From positions 36,350 through 100,349 of the forward strand of contig NZ_RDSK01000017.1 in assembly GCF_003722075.1 (NCBI RefSeq): 64,000 bases of DNA. Reading direction: 5' to 3'. The notes under the pieces were generated by a model. It did not search any database and had not been told where the DNA came from. It saw only the letters and a program-made list of their open reading frames with translations. This document shows positions 9,750-20,000 of the stretch, piece after piece; positions within the stretch are counted from its first letter, which is position 1, and every line of letters starts with the position of its first letter. The stretch is from Methanohalophilus sp. RSK. Its GTDB lineage: Archaea > Halobacteriota > Methanosarcinia > Methanosarcinales > Methanosarcinaceae. A program made the translations under genes and the position numbers.

Positions 9750-10771
9750 AATATGATGATAAAAATTTGGAATATTTTAATAACACTGAATCATTTCAGT
9801 CAATTACTACTAAGAAACAATACAATCTTATTGATTTAAATGAGATGGAGATTTGCTACTTAAAGCAAATAATACATGATTTAGAAAAAAGTAATGATGT
9901 AATTCTCTGTTGCAGAGGAGATTCAAAAAAGAACCATTCCAAATTCATCTCAAAAGATTTATATGATTTTTTTGTTGCAGGAACAAAATCAAAATATCAC
10001 GAGGAGGCACCTGAATCCTTATATGATCACTGCGAAATTAATGACGAATTCAATTTGGAAGCATTGGTCGAAAAATGTAATAGTATTCTTGAAGATATTA
10101 AGGAATGTAACTCAGATGTGGAAGGAAGAATAAATCCTGAATATGTTTCGGAGATGAAAAAGCAGAGCATAGGAGTTCAAAATGATTTTCGATTTCTTTT
10201 ATTGTCTTTTTTACATAATAAAGGCATGACTTATGCAGATGAAATTGATTCCGATTTCAAACCCTATTCATGTTTTGTATCTCTAGCTTACAATAAATCA
10301 AAATATGATACTGCAAAAAAATATGCTTTAGGCAATAATAAAATAAAAAATAAGGACGGACTTATCTATATTTATATTGTTCAGAAAAATTGGAAGAATT
10401 ACATTACTATAGAAGAAATGACATCAATTTTGAATGATTGTGGTGTAAAATGGAAAAAGGGTCTTGATGAAGAAATAATGATTATGAATGGATTGTATCC
10501 TCATTTCTTAGTAGGTTTTTTCGAAATGAAGAATGAAAAATGTTCTCGATTTATATTAAATTCATGGTTTCATAAGCAAATAAAACATGATTTGGAAAAC
10601 TTAGATACAAGCAAATACACTAAAGGAATGTATGTAAATCAAGAAGATTTTGAACAATCTGCACAAAGACTAGGTTATAACACTGTTTTTTTGAGAAATA
10701 ATATACTCAATGGAAATGAATTTATTCTGAGTAATGGAGAAACTAAAAAAACAATTGAAAGACTTCAATGA
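9746..10771 (+). CDS. Unrecognised protein inserted between pglX and pglZ
   Basis: The protein has 341 residues and no family I recognise. It is soluble, rich in Lys, Asn and Asp, and its codons are far more A/T-ending than those of brxC or pglZ, like the pglX specificity region just before it. Segments such as CCRGDSKKNHSKFISKDLYDFF, given here by its first part CCRGDSKKNH, and GLYPHFLVGFFEMKNEK do not form a motif I can assign. It overlaps pglX by ATGA at its start and the pglZ frame by ATGA at its end, so it is translationally embedded in the BREX operon and probably exchanged together with the pglX specificity region. An antirestriction guard, a specificity accessory or an extra effector are all possible; none is shown. 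Confidence 0.75.
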   Translation: MKYDDKNLEYFNNTESFQSITTKKQYNLIDLNEMEICYLKQIIHDLEKSNDVILCCRGDSKKNHSKFISKDLYDFFVAGTKSKYHEEAPESLYDHCEINDEFNLEALVEKCNSILEDIKECNSDVEGRINPEYVSEMKKQSIGVQNDFRFLLLSFLHNKGMTYADEIDSDFKPYSCFVSLAYNKSKYDTAKKYALGNNKIKNKDGLIYIYIVQKNWKNYITIEEMTSILNDCGVKWKKGLDEEIMIMNGLYPHFLVGFFEMKNEKCSRFILNSWFHKQIKHDLENLDTSKYTKGMYVNQEDFEQSAQRLGYNTVFLRNNILNGNEFILSNGETKKTIERLQ

Positions 10772-13413
10772 ATTACAAGGGAATTAAAACCATGCTCAAC
10801 GCTGAAAAGACCGCACAGGCCATACTCAAGAAATTCAATGATACCGAAGGATACAGTGATCGCAGGATCATCTTCTGGTATGATAAGGACGAGACTGCAG
10901 CAGATGGCGGGCTTGAGGAGATCGAACCGATCCTCGAGGAGAACAATATCCAGGTCCACAGGCTTGAGCAGAACTTCTTTGAGACCAAGAAACTCATTGA
11001 AGAGGATAAAACTGATACCCATTTCCTGATATATTCATCCAGGGGCGAACCGCAGCCTGACAAGAACTGGTTGCTTGATATACAGCTGTACTCCGAGCGG
11101 TTTGAAAACAGTCGGATATCCGATATAAAGAGTGAATTTGGCATCGAAGGCTATGATCTGGATAACTTCCTGGAAGAGCATTACAAGTTCTTTGAAAGCA
11201 AGGCACGTGTGGAGCCATTCCGCAAATTCTATGACCCCAAATGGCGCCAGGATGAAATGGTACTGGGCTTTCTGACAGTGCTCACAGGCTCAGATACCAT
11301 CGATTTTAAAGACATAGTCCGCAAACTATTCCTCAAATCCCTGTATGAGACCGAAAATCCCGCCTGGGCCGAGATACAAAGACTCAATCTTGAAGACGAT
11401 TTCTGGGAACTTGCAGGCAAATATTTCGGATTTATACAATCTGATCCCACATTACGCAAACTATTCCTGAGCATACTCCTAACCCATATAAAACGAAACA
11501 CATCACTTCCCCTGAAGAAATATAAAAACTACATCAACTCCATGAGTAATGAATGTGAGATATTCATCCGCACATGGATGGACCACTCCAAAGATGGGAC
11601 TTATTTCGATCAATACAGCAGGGAAACCTTTGAAGACAGCCAGCTCAAACTCGAAAAATACCTCAAGCAGGAGATCAAAGAAACTGAACCTTGCGATTAC
11701 CTGGATGCAGAAGCCTTTGACGTATTCGATAGAGCGATCATAAGACAGATCGTGGACAGTTTATGTAACGACCTGGAAGAATATGAAAAATATCTGGACT
11801 GGATCTTCCAGAGAAAATCCAAACACTGGTATCCGCAATTCCAGCACATCTACAGTGCTTTGGAATATGCAATCAAACTCCATCGGTTTGCCAAAGGCTT
11901 TGAAAAAACGCTTGCTTCCTGTAAAGATGTACGTGGATTCATAGCCCGCTATGAGAAAGACCTCTACCAGATGGATTATTACTATCGTAAATTTTACTTC
12001 CATTATGATCTCGACAACAAGACGGACGTTCTTTCTAAGATCAGGGAACGTGTGGAAAACCTGTACAACAATAACCTTATCGACAAAATGCTCGGCCACT
12101 GGAGTGAACTGATCGATACAGATGTTGGGGATTACTGGAAAGTAGAACTTGCAGACCGACAGGATGAATTCTACAAGTTATATGTGCAAAACACCATTCA
12201 AAAGAATGACAAAGACAAAATTGCAGTCATAATTTCCGATGCAATGCGCTACGAGGTCGCTGTAGAACTTCAGGAAAGACTCAACAAATCCAGCCAGGGT
12301 ACAATGGAACTTAAAACAATGGTTGGCTCCCTTCCTTCCTACACCAAATTGGGAATGGCATCCCTGCTACCTCATGATTCATTGCAACTCAAGGATAACC
12401 ATTATTTGGCCGATGGTATTAGCACTGAGGGCACTCCCAACCGAGCAAAAATAGTGGACAAGGCAACTCCTGACAGTGTTACTTTGACCTCTGATGAACT
12501 ACTGAGTCTAACACAAAAAGAAGCCCTGAAGAAATTCAAAAATATCAGGATTTTCTATATTTATCACAATGTCATTGATTCCACCGGTGACAAAGAATCT
12601 TCGGAAGACAAAGTCTTCAAAGAGACAGAAACCGCCATACAGGAAGTCCATCAAATGATTTCCAAACTCACTACTTCCCAGCTTCTGAATAATGTTATCG
12701 TCACAGCTGATCACGGCTTCATCTACAGACGGGATGACCTGGAAAGTGTTTACAAACTCGATAAAGCAACCTTTGATAAAGACAGAATTATCGACTCTAA
12801 AAAACGCTTCATCCTCACTACAGAAGATATCGATGTTATGAACACTCACAAATTTAAGATCAATAATCTGGTTGAAGCAGAAAAGGATCTTTATGCCTAT
12901 GTCCCGGTAGCCGATCTGAGATTCAGGATGCAGGGAGGCGGACTCAAATTTGTCCACGGTGGTCTGGCTCCCCAGGAAATAATCATTCCTGTCCTCAAAT
13001 ATAGCTATAAAAAGAGTGCAGAGCTGGAGCGCAAAGGAATCAAAAAAGGCAAAGTTGGAGTAACTGTTACCAATCCGGGTCGAAGGATCACAAGCAATTC
13101 CTTCTCTGTAAACCTGCTGCAGACTGAAAAGGTAAGTGACAAACTTAAACCTTTGAAAGTCCGTATAGCCCTCTGGGACAGCGAGTTTGACGGCGAAAAG
13201 GTAAGTGATGAAAAGACCGTGATCCTAGAACGTTCTTCAGAAGAACCTACAGAACGCCAACAGAAGGTCATATTAACCCTTGGGAATAATGTAGAGAACA
13301 AAACATATTATCTCAAGTTGATAGACGATGATCCAACTGCGATTAATAAGAATGTAATAGAGCCGATACCTTTTGAAGTAGATCTACTACTGAAAGATGA
13401 TTTTGATTTTTGA
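10768..13413 (+). CDS. pglZ: PglZ, BREX alkaline-phosphatase-superfamily protein
   Basis: This 881-residue protein (873 if started at ATG 10792, behind AAGGGA, giving MLNAEKTAQ) matches BREX-1 PglZ. The alkaline-phosphatase-superfamily core is visible as VIISDAMRYEVAVELQ near residue 485 and VTADHGFIYRR near 645, which carry the metal-binding Asp and Asp-His residues. The N-terminal region includes RIIFWYDKDE, typical of the family. PglZ is needed for BREX defence and methylation; its exact chemistry is not settled. The first possible ATG overlaps the stop of the upstream orphan gene, and brxL follows after 9 nt. Confidence 0.92.
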   Translation: MNYKGIKTMLNAEKTAQAILKKFNDTEGYSDRRIIFWYDKDETAADGGLEEIEPILEENNIQVHRLEQNFFETKKLIEEDKTDTHFLIYSSRGEPQPDKNWLLDIQLYSERFENSRISDIKSEFGIEGYDLDNFLEEHYKFFESKARVEPFRKFYDPKWRQDEMVLGFLTVLTGSDTIDFKDIVRKLFLKSLYETENPAWAEIQRLNLEDDFWELAGKYFGFIQSDPTLRKLFLSILLTHIKRNTSLPLKKYKNYINSMSNECEIFIRTWMDHSKDGTYFDQYSRETFEDSQLKLEKYLKQEIKETEPCDYLDAEAFDVFDRAIIRQIVDSLCNDLEEYEKYLDWIFQRKSKHWYPQFQHIYSALEYAIKLHRFAKGFEKTLASCKDVRGFIARYEKDLYQMDYYYRKFYFHYDLDNKTDVLSKIRERVENLYNNNLIDKMLGHWSELIDTDVGDYWKVELADRQDEFYKLYVQNTIQKNDKDKIAVIISDAMRYEVAVELQERLNKSSQGTMELKTMVGSLPSYTKLGMASLLPHDSLQLKDNHYLADGISTEGTPNRAKIVDKATPDSVTLTSDELLSLTQKEALKKFKNIRIFYIYHNVIDSTGDKESSEDKVFKETETAIQEVHQMISKLTTSQLLNNVIVTADHGFIYRRDDLESVYKLDKATFDKDRIIDSKKRFILTTEDIDVMNTHKFKINNLVEAEKDLYAYVPVADLRFRMQGGGLKFVHGGLAPQEIIIPVLKYSYKKSAELERKGIKKGKVGVTVTNPGRRITSNSFSVNLLQTEKVSDKLKPLKVRIALWDSEFDGEKVSDEKTVILERSSEEPTERQQKVILTLGNNVENKTYYLKLIDDDPTAINKNVIEPIPFEVDLLLKDDFDF

Positions 13414-13422
13414 GGCAAAAAT

Positions 13423-15462
13423 ATGAACGGGACAGAAATTGATACATCCATTGATGAAAAATTGCAGCAATACTTTGCAGGCCGTGTGGTACGCAAAGAC
13501 CTCACCAAAATGATGAAAGTAGGCTACAATGTCCCGGTTTATGTCCTCGAATACCTGCTGGGCTCCAACTGTGCCACCGAAGATGAAGACCTGATAGCAG
13601 CCGGTGTAGAAAAGGTAAAAAATATCCTGTCCCGAAATTATGTCCGACCGGATGAGGCGGAAAAAATAAAATCCCGCATCAGAGAAAGCGGTTATTACAC
13701 AATAATAGACAAGGTAACTGTAAAACTGAATGAGAGACGGGATGTCTATGAAGCCGTATTTTCCAATCTGGGAATTGCCCAGGTGGAAGTTGAATCTGAT
13801 TATGTAATGCGCTACGATAAACTGCTTGGTGGCGGTATCTGGTGTATCGTCAAGATGGAATACGAACCAGACCAGATGGGATCACCCTTCACAATTTCGG
13901 ACTTAAAACCCATTCAACTGCCCAACATCAATGTAAACGAGATCCTTGAAAACAGGAACTTTTTCACAAAAGAAGAATGGATGGACGTCCTGCTGCGCTC
14001 TGTAGGGATGGAGCCTTCCAATCTCGAAGAAAGAACAAAGTGGCATCTTCTTGAAAGGCTTGTACCCCTTGTCGAAAACAACTATAATATGTGTGAACTC
14101 GGCCCCAGGAGTACAGGCAAATCTCACGTTTACAAAGAGATCTCACCAAACTCAGTCCTTATCTCCGGCGGACAAACCACTGTAGCAAACCTGTTCTACA
14201 ATATGTCCACACGTCAGGTAGGACTGGTGGGCATGTGGGATGTTGTGGCCTTTGATGAGGTTGCAGGGATTAATTTCAAAGATAAGGACGGCATCCAGAT
14301 TCTGAAAGACTACATGGCTTCAGGTTCCTTTGCCAGAGGTAGAGAGCAGATCAATGCCAACGCCTCTATAGCCTTTGTAGGTAATATCAACCAAAGCATA
14401 TCCTCTCTTTTAAAAACGCATCACCTATTTGCTCCCTTCCCTGAAGCAATGAATAATGACAGTGCCTTTTTTGACAGGATACATTATTATCTCCCGGGCT
14501 GGGAGGTTCCAAAATTTAGGCCTGAACATTTCACCGATAAACATGGTTTTATTGTAGACTATATTGCCGAATTCTTCCGTGAAATGCGTAAATACTCCTA
14601 CGCAGACAGTCTATTCAACTATTTCAAGATGGGGTCCAATCTGAACCAGAGAGATGTAATTGCTGTGAAAAAAACCTATTCAGGGCTTGTCAAATTAATC
14701 TATCCCAATGGAGAAATCACCCGGCAAGAGGCTGAAGAAGTACTTCAATATGCTCTGGAAGGCAGAAGGCGTGTAAAGGAACAACTCAAAAAGATCGGCG
14801 GTATGGAATTCTTTGATGTGAACTTCTCCTATCTGGATAATGAAACTATGGAAGAAGATTTTGTAAACGTTCCGGAAAGTGGTGGTAACAAGATTATTCC
14901 TCCAGGACTTGGAAAACCAGGTGAAGCTTTTGCTGTTGCTCCAAATGAAAACGGAAAAATCGGTGTCTATAAGTTAGAACTGCAAATTGCCACCGGGAAT
15001 GGAAAATATGAAGCCACAGGGCTTAGCAGCAATTCAGCAGCCAAAGAATCGGTCAAAACCGCTATCAATTACTTCAAAGCCAATGCCAAATCTATCAGCC
15101 AATCCATATCCACCAAAGAAAGTGATTATTTCCTCAACTTCCAGGACATGTATGGAATCGGACTGGCGGATGGTCTGACACTTTCGGCTTTTATCAGTCT
15201 CTGTTCCGGAGCCCTTGACAAACCACTGCATGAACAAACTGCCATAATTGGCGATATGACAATAGGTGGCTCCATTAATGCAGTGGACAATTTAGCAGAC
15301 CTTCTGCAGGTATGTCTTGATGCCGGAGCAAAGAAAGTATTGATCCCATCTGCGTCCACAGCAAGGTTGGGAAGCGTACCGCCTGAAGTGTTGAGCAAGT
15401 TCCAGCTCTCTTTTTATGATGACCCGATAGATGCTGTTCAGAAAGCGTTGTTCTTTATGTGA
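13423..15462 (+). CDS. brxL: BrxL, Lon-related BREX AAA+ protein
   Basis: This 679-residue protein is the last gene of the BREX operon. It has an AAA+ core with a Walker A-like GPRSTGKS near residue 226 and a Walker B-like WDVVAFDEVAG near 270. The C-terminal Lon-like domain contains IGDMTIGGSINAV and AGAKKVLIPSAS. The Lon catalytic serine signature DGPSAG is not seen; the corresponding place reads DGLTLSAF (near residue 583), so peptidase activity is doubtful, consistent with a DNA-binding motor role. The ATG at 13423 is close behind pglZ. A strong match to the family in length and order. Confidence 0.92.
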   Translation: MNGTEIDTSIDEKLQQYFAGRVVRKDLTKMMKVGYNVPVYVLEYLLGSNCATEDEDLIAAGVEKVKNILSRNYVRPDEAEKIKSRIRESGYYTIIDKVTVKLNERRDVYEAVFSNLGIAQVEVESDYVMRYDKLLGGGIWCIVKMEYEPDQMGSPFTISDLKPIQLPNINVNEILENRNFFTKEEWMDVLLRSVGMEPSNLEERTKWHLLERLVPLVENNYNMCELGPRSTGKSHVYKEISPNSVLISGGQTTVANLFYNMSTRQVGLVGMWDVVAFDEVAGINFKDKDGIQILKDYMASGSFARGREQINANASIAFVGNINQSISSLLKTHHLFAPFPEAMNNDSAFFDRIHYYLPGWEVPKFRPEHFTDKHGFIVDYIAEFFREMRKYSYADSLFNYFKMGSNLNQRDVIAVKKTYSGLVKLIYPNGEITRQEAEEVLQYALEGRRRVKEQLKKIGGMEFFDVNFSYLDNETMEEDFVNVPESGGNKIIPPGLGKPGEAFAVAPNENGKIGVYKLELQIATGNGKYEATGLSSNSAAKESVKTAINYFKANAKSISQSISTKESDYFLNFQDMYGIGLADGLTLSAFISLCSGALDKPLHEQTAIIGDMTIGGSINAVDNLADLLQVCLDAGAKKVLIPSASTARLGSVPPEVLSKFQLSFYDDPIDAVQKALFFM

Positions 15463-15480
15463 TTACTTTCTAATTGGAAA

Positions 15481-16143
15481 TTATCTATAAGGGAAAATTT
15501 CAAGGTAATCGTTACAAGATATATGATGATTTGAGTTAGTATCATCTATATTTATATTGTTATTTTGGAACAACTCAATAGCTGGATTTACTACAAGTTC
15601 TTGTAAAAAATCACTATTGCAAATATTTAGCAAACGGAGGGTTACAAAAATATTTTCTGTTAATCCATAAAAGTTTATAGATGATTTGTCAGTTGTTGGA
15701 TTACTACAAATTAAATACTTGTTTTCTTTTTTTAATTTCCAATCTCTGCCAAGCATGAATGGCCAATAAAGTAACCAGTGATCCCCAATTCCAAATTTTT
15801 TATTTACAACATTTCCATCATATGTAAATAACCCATATGAGATAACTGGTGCCACTTCATTATGAAAAACTATATTGATTACAATTTGTTTATGACCTTG
15901 TTCCTCACCCTCAACAAAATAATATGGTCTGGCAATACCGTCAACTAGCCAACCTCCAAATTCAGAAACACGATCACTGCGCCATCGACAAATTGCGTTT
16001 GGATTATTTAAATTCGGTTGAAATCCATTATTAGCAAACTGTTGGTCCATCTCAAGAATAAGCTTAGAAATTTGCTCATAAAATGTCTGTACATTTTTAA
16101 ATGAAGTAGTAATTGAATTTTCATTTTCTGTTTGATCAAACAT
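15481..16143 (-). CDS. Unrecognised AT-rich protein downstream of BREX
   Basis: The protein has 220 residues, no predicted signal or membrane segment, and an aromatic-rich middle (HWLLYWPFMLGRDWKLKK). I do not recognise it. It is convergent with brxL (18-nt gap) and lies 39 nt downstream of the PD-(D/E)XK-like gene 16183-16983 on the same strand, so the two probably form a transcription unit. Both share AT-rich codon use, unlike the BREX core, suggesting separate acquisition. A partner or immunity-type role beside the nuclease-like gene is conceivable but unsupported. Confidence 0.65.
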   Translation of the reverse strand: MFDQTENENSITTSFKNVQTFYEQISKLILEMDQQFANNGFQPNLNNPNAICRWRSDRVSEFGGWLVDGIARPYYFVEGEEQGHKQIVINIVFHNEVAPVISYGLFTYDGNVVNKKFGIGDHWLLYWPFMLGRDWKLKKENKYLICSNPTTDKSSINFYGLTENIFVTLRLLNICNSDFLQELVVNPAIELFQNNNINIDDTNSNHHISCNDYLEIFPYR

Positions 16144-16182
16144 CTTAATTCCTCTTAAAAGAATAAAAAATATATTATTGTT

Positions 16183-16983
16183 TTACTTTTTACTAAAAAA
16201 ACAATATGTAGGCTTGCAGCATTCCATTTCCCAATCAAATATAATCTTTTTCGGATAGAAAAAATATTCAAAACGTTTGCATTGTCTGGAATAAGAACTA
16301 AATCCTGTAAATGACCAAAAGTTTTTTGCTTTTAGATAATCGCTCAAATCACTCAAAATACTTAACTCAAATTCCTTGAGATCTAAAATTCCAATATTAT
16401 TATTTAATTCATCATAAAGATTATACCAGCTCATCCATAAAAAGTAATTAGATGGATTTATTTTTTCATACCTTTTTATTTCATTTATCGCACTAATAAA
16501 ATTATCAGATGGCAATGAATAATCGGCTGTTAAATAAATTAAAAATCGTTTTGCATCCTTAGCTATTTCAAATTGACCAATATTCTTCACCTGAAATAGA
16601 TTAAAGAATTCACGCGAGAGTTGGTTTTCATACTTATGTGATTCAAATTCATAAGATACTGAGTACATATTTTGCTGAGAAAAATATTTCACTTCTATTA
16701 AAAATAGATATTTTATTTGTAAGGATGTATCTTTTATTAATAGCAGCAAATCAGGTTCAGAATTGTCATGAAATCTTGGCCAGAAAATTAATTCAAAATC
16801 CCAATTATCTGGTATACAGGAAATATTAAATTGTTCTCCTTTTAAACTTCGAGCTGCACTAAGAAAAGCATGAGAAAAAGTACGCATTGTACAATATTTT
16901 ATTAAACCAAAATAGTTAGAAGTTAAAATATCTTCACGATTTTGTACTTCAGGTATTTTCCCTTTCAATTCTGCATCAATCAT
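16183..16983 (-). CDS. Putative PD-(D/E)XK nuclease
   Basis: This 266-residue protein has a pattern resembling the PD-(D/E)XK nuclease core: NSEPDLLLLI (residues about 74-83) followed by a strand ending FLIEVKYFS (about 94-102), giving the PD and ExK residues. An upstream Glu may supply the first core position. The rest shows no named domain. It is AT-rich, minus strand, and sits between BREX and a helicase-nuclease gene, a typical position for a variable restriction effector. The fold call is my motif reading; a structure prediction would be decisive. Start is the ATG at 16983. Confidence 0.65.
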   Translation of the reverse strand: MIDAELKGKIPEVQNREDILTSNYFGLIKYCTMRTFSHAFLSAARSLKGEQFNISCIPDNWDFELIFWPRFHDNSEPDLLLLIKDTSLQIKYLFLIEVKYFSQQNMYSVSYEFESHKYENQLSREFFNLFQVKNIGQFEIAKDAKRFLIYLTADYSLPSDNFISAINEIKRYEKINPSNYFLWMSWYNLYDELNNNIGILDLKEFELSILSDLSDYLKAKNFWSFTGFSSYSRQCKRFEYFFYPKKIIFDWEMECCKPTYCFFSKK

Positions 16984-17004
16984 CTATTAGCAACCTTATA
17001 ACAA

Positions 17005-20000
17005 TTACTTGTTCTCATTGTACCACTCACAAATCCCCTTATAATCACAGAAATAACAATTCGGCTCTTCCTTGACCTCAAAATCCTCGGCTTTAATATC
17101 TGCCACAATCTGCCTTACACCATCAAGTACAGAATTAATCTGTGCTTCGTCCACATCCATTAACCTGAGGTCACGTATCTTCGGATTGACATACATCAGT
17201 CCTGCTTTGACCGGATATTTTCCATACCTCTCTCTGACAGCCTGGCAGTAAAGGGCAAGCTGTACATCTTCTGGCATCTTATTCTTGCTCAGTGGACTTT
17301 TGCTGGTCTTGTAATCGATAACAATATACTCGCCCGCAGGGGTTTGGTCGATTCGGTCAATTACTCCTCCAAACTGTGCTCCATCAAGTTTGAGATTGAA
17401 CTTCTCCTCCACAGCAATCGTTTCATTGAGATTGCTTTTTTCAAACTCAAACCAGTATTCCAGCATCTGCCTGACTCTTTCAAGTTCCTGCTGCTCGTGG
17501 GTCTCTGAATCGAAAACAGAACCATCCCAGGTTTTATCCAGGATACGAGTGGCAAGTTCCATATCAATGGACTCGCCCTGCATCTTGTGCCTGCAAAGCT
17601 GTTCAAACACAGAATGTACATCGGTTCCTGTCTGGAAGAATGTCTTTTGAGGAATCGGTATATTCAGTACATTGCTATACTTGAATTTCAGAGGACACTC
17701 CATGTATTGCCTGATCTTGGACGCCGAGAAACGCATATCAGAATCCACAAGAGGTGGTAAATCTTCATTCACCAGTGCCTCCAATTCTCCCATCTCTCTG
17801 GGTGTGATGTTCAGAAAATCCTCAATATCAAAAACAGACAGGTTGCCCTTTTCCTCTATCTCTTTTAACTGAGTTAGCACAACCAGTGCTTCCAGTGCCT
17901 GCTTCATCTGGCCCTGGCCGGCATACATGTCCAAAAGCCTGAGATATTCATCCTGTTTTCCTTTCAATGGCGATTCCGTGGTAACAGTCTCTGTATCCTG
18001 TAATTTGTCAGTTTCAATGTATTCAATCAGGGAATTGGATTCATAATCTAACTGGCTGACAAACTCACTGGGTTTGATACCTCGCTTGTTGCCTGTATAT
18101 TTTTCAGGAAATGTGAGATACAAATTTTCCCTGGCTCTGGTCATGGCTACATAGGCCAGCCTGCGTTCTTCCTCCAGATGCAGGATCTTATCCTCCACAT
18201 CCCTCTGCACACCTCTCTCAAGTTCCCGGGGGACACGAAACTGCTTTTTGGTGAATCTCAGAGGCAGATGGCGGTCAGCCATATCACAGACAAAGACAAC
18301 CTTTGCTTCCTTACCCTTTGACTGATGAATGGTCATGACCTTAACAGTATTTTCCTCACTGGTTTCCTCATCCCCGATATCCAGATTGAAAACCAGTTCC
18401 AGATATTCAACAGCCCTGGCAAATTCAGAACCCCCGTCCACAAGTTCCAGATCTTCTACCATACTGGTCAGGGAGTTGAGGATATGAATATTCCTTCTGG
18501 AAGCCAGGGTATCTGCAAGCAACTGGGCCCTGTACAGGTCGGTATTCTCGGATAACAGATATTTCACAGTATCAGATGGCAGGTGATTCTTCCTGTAATC
18601 GATAAGTTCATTGAGCCTGGCAAGGATGGACTTGACAAGTGCCTTTTGAGTTATTGAAACGTTGTCAAGATGGTGTTGCAGCACAGAATATATTCCATCC
18701 CCTTCCAGTTCAGTCTTCCTGCTGAGTTTTTTTGCCACAGTATTGATCTTCTGGAGGTCATGTTCACTTACTCCTTCCCTTGCAAACACTTTGGCAAAAG
18801 CAATTCCATTATTGAAGGGATCAGCGACAATATGCATGTAGGCCAGGGCTTCCTGTACAATGGGATAATTCTTAAGCTGCAGATTGCCCACATATTCCAC
18901 AGGGATCATTCTGCCTTTCAATGCATCACTGTACTTTTTCCCATCAGCACGTTTCCTGGTAAGTACAAAGATCTCTTCAGGAGCAATATCCTCTTCTTCA
19001 ATCAGCCGCTGAATCTCATCTGCAACCCATTGAGCCTCACTGGAATCATCGGGTGTTTTTACTACCTTTATTTTCTCCCCATCCCCATTGTGGGAATGTA
19101 GAGTCTTAGCTTCCCTTTCCGGGTTTGTTGCAATCAATTGCTGGGATAATTGTACTATCTGTGAGCTGGACCTGTAATTGCGATCCAGGGGTATTTTCTC
19201 AAGAGATGCGTAGTAATCCTGCAGTTGTTTGATATTGGAAAGATAGGCACCCCGGAATCTGTAGATGCACTGGTCATCATCAGCAACACAGGTCAGGTTA
19301 GTGCCATCGGCAATTAGATTGATAAGATAAAGCTGGGCATAATTTGTATCCTGGAATTCATCTACCAAAACGTAATCATATCTGTTGCGAATCTGATTTC
19401 GAACAACTTCATTGTTTTCCAGCAGGCGACATGTCATTGTGATCATGTCATCGTAATCCATGAAATTATGGTCCCGTTTGTACTGCTGGTAATGTGAATA
19501 GAACCTGGCAAGGTCGGCAAGTTTGAGCAGTTCATCCCTTTCTTCTTCATCAACGGTTTCATCCAGCTTTCGCGTGACAAAATCCTGCAACTCCTGCGGA
19601 CCTACCAGATGGTCATGTAGCTGAGACACACCCTCCAGCAGGCTTGTGATGAGATCATAGGGTCTGTTGGGAATCGCAATATTCTCAAAACCAAAGGAGT
19701 CGATATTGTTTATTCCCCACACATGAGAATGTTCCTGTGAAATTAATCTGGTACCCTGATTAATGCCAACATACAGGGAGAACTCCTTGAGCAAATCATT
19801 GCAGTAGGAATGGAAGGTGGATACCGTAATTGCGCTGGATTCTCCAATACGGTTTTCAATTCTCTCCTCCATCTCTCCTGCGGCCTTTTCAGAGAATGTC
19901 AGGGCAAGTATCCGGTCAGGAGAAAATCCTTCATCCACAAGGTTTACTACCTTTTTCGTAATGGTCAGGGTTTTGCCAGAACCAGGACCTGCGAGTATTA

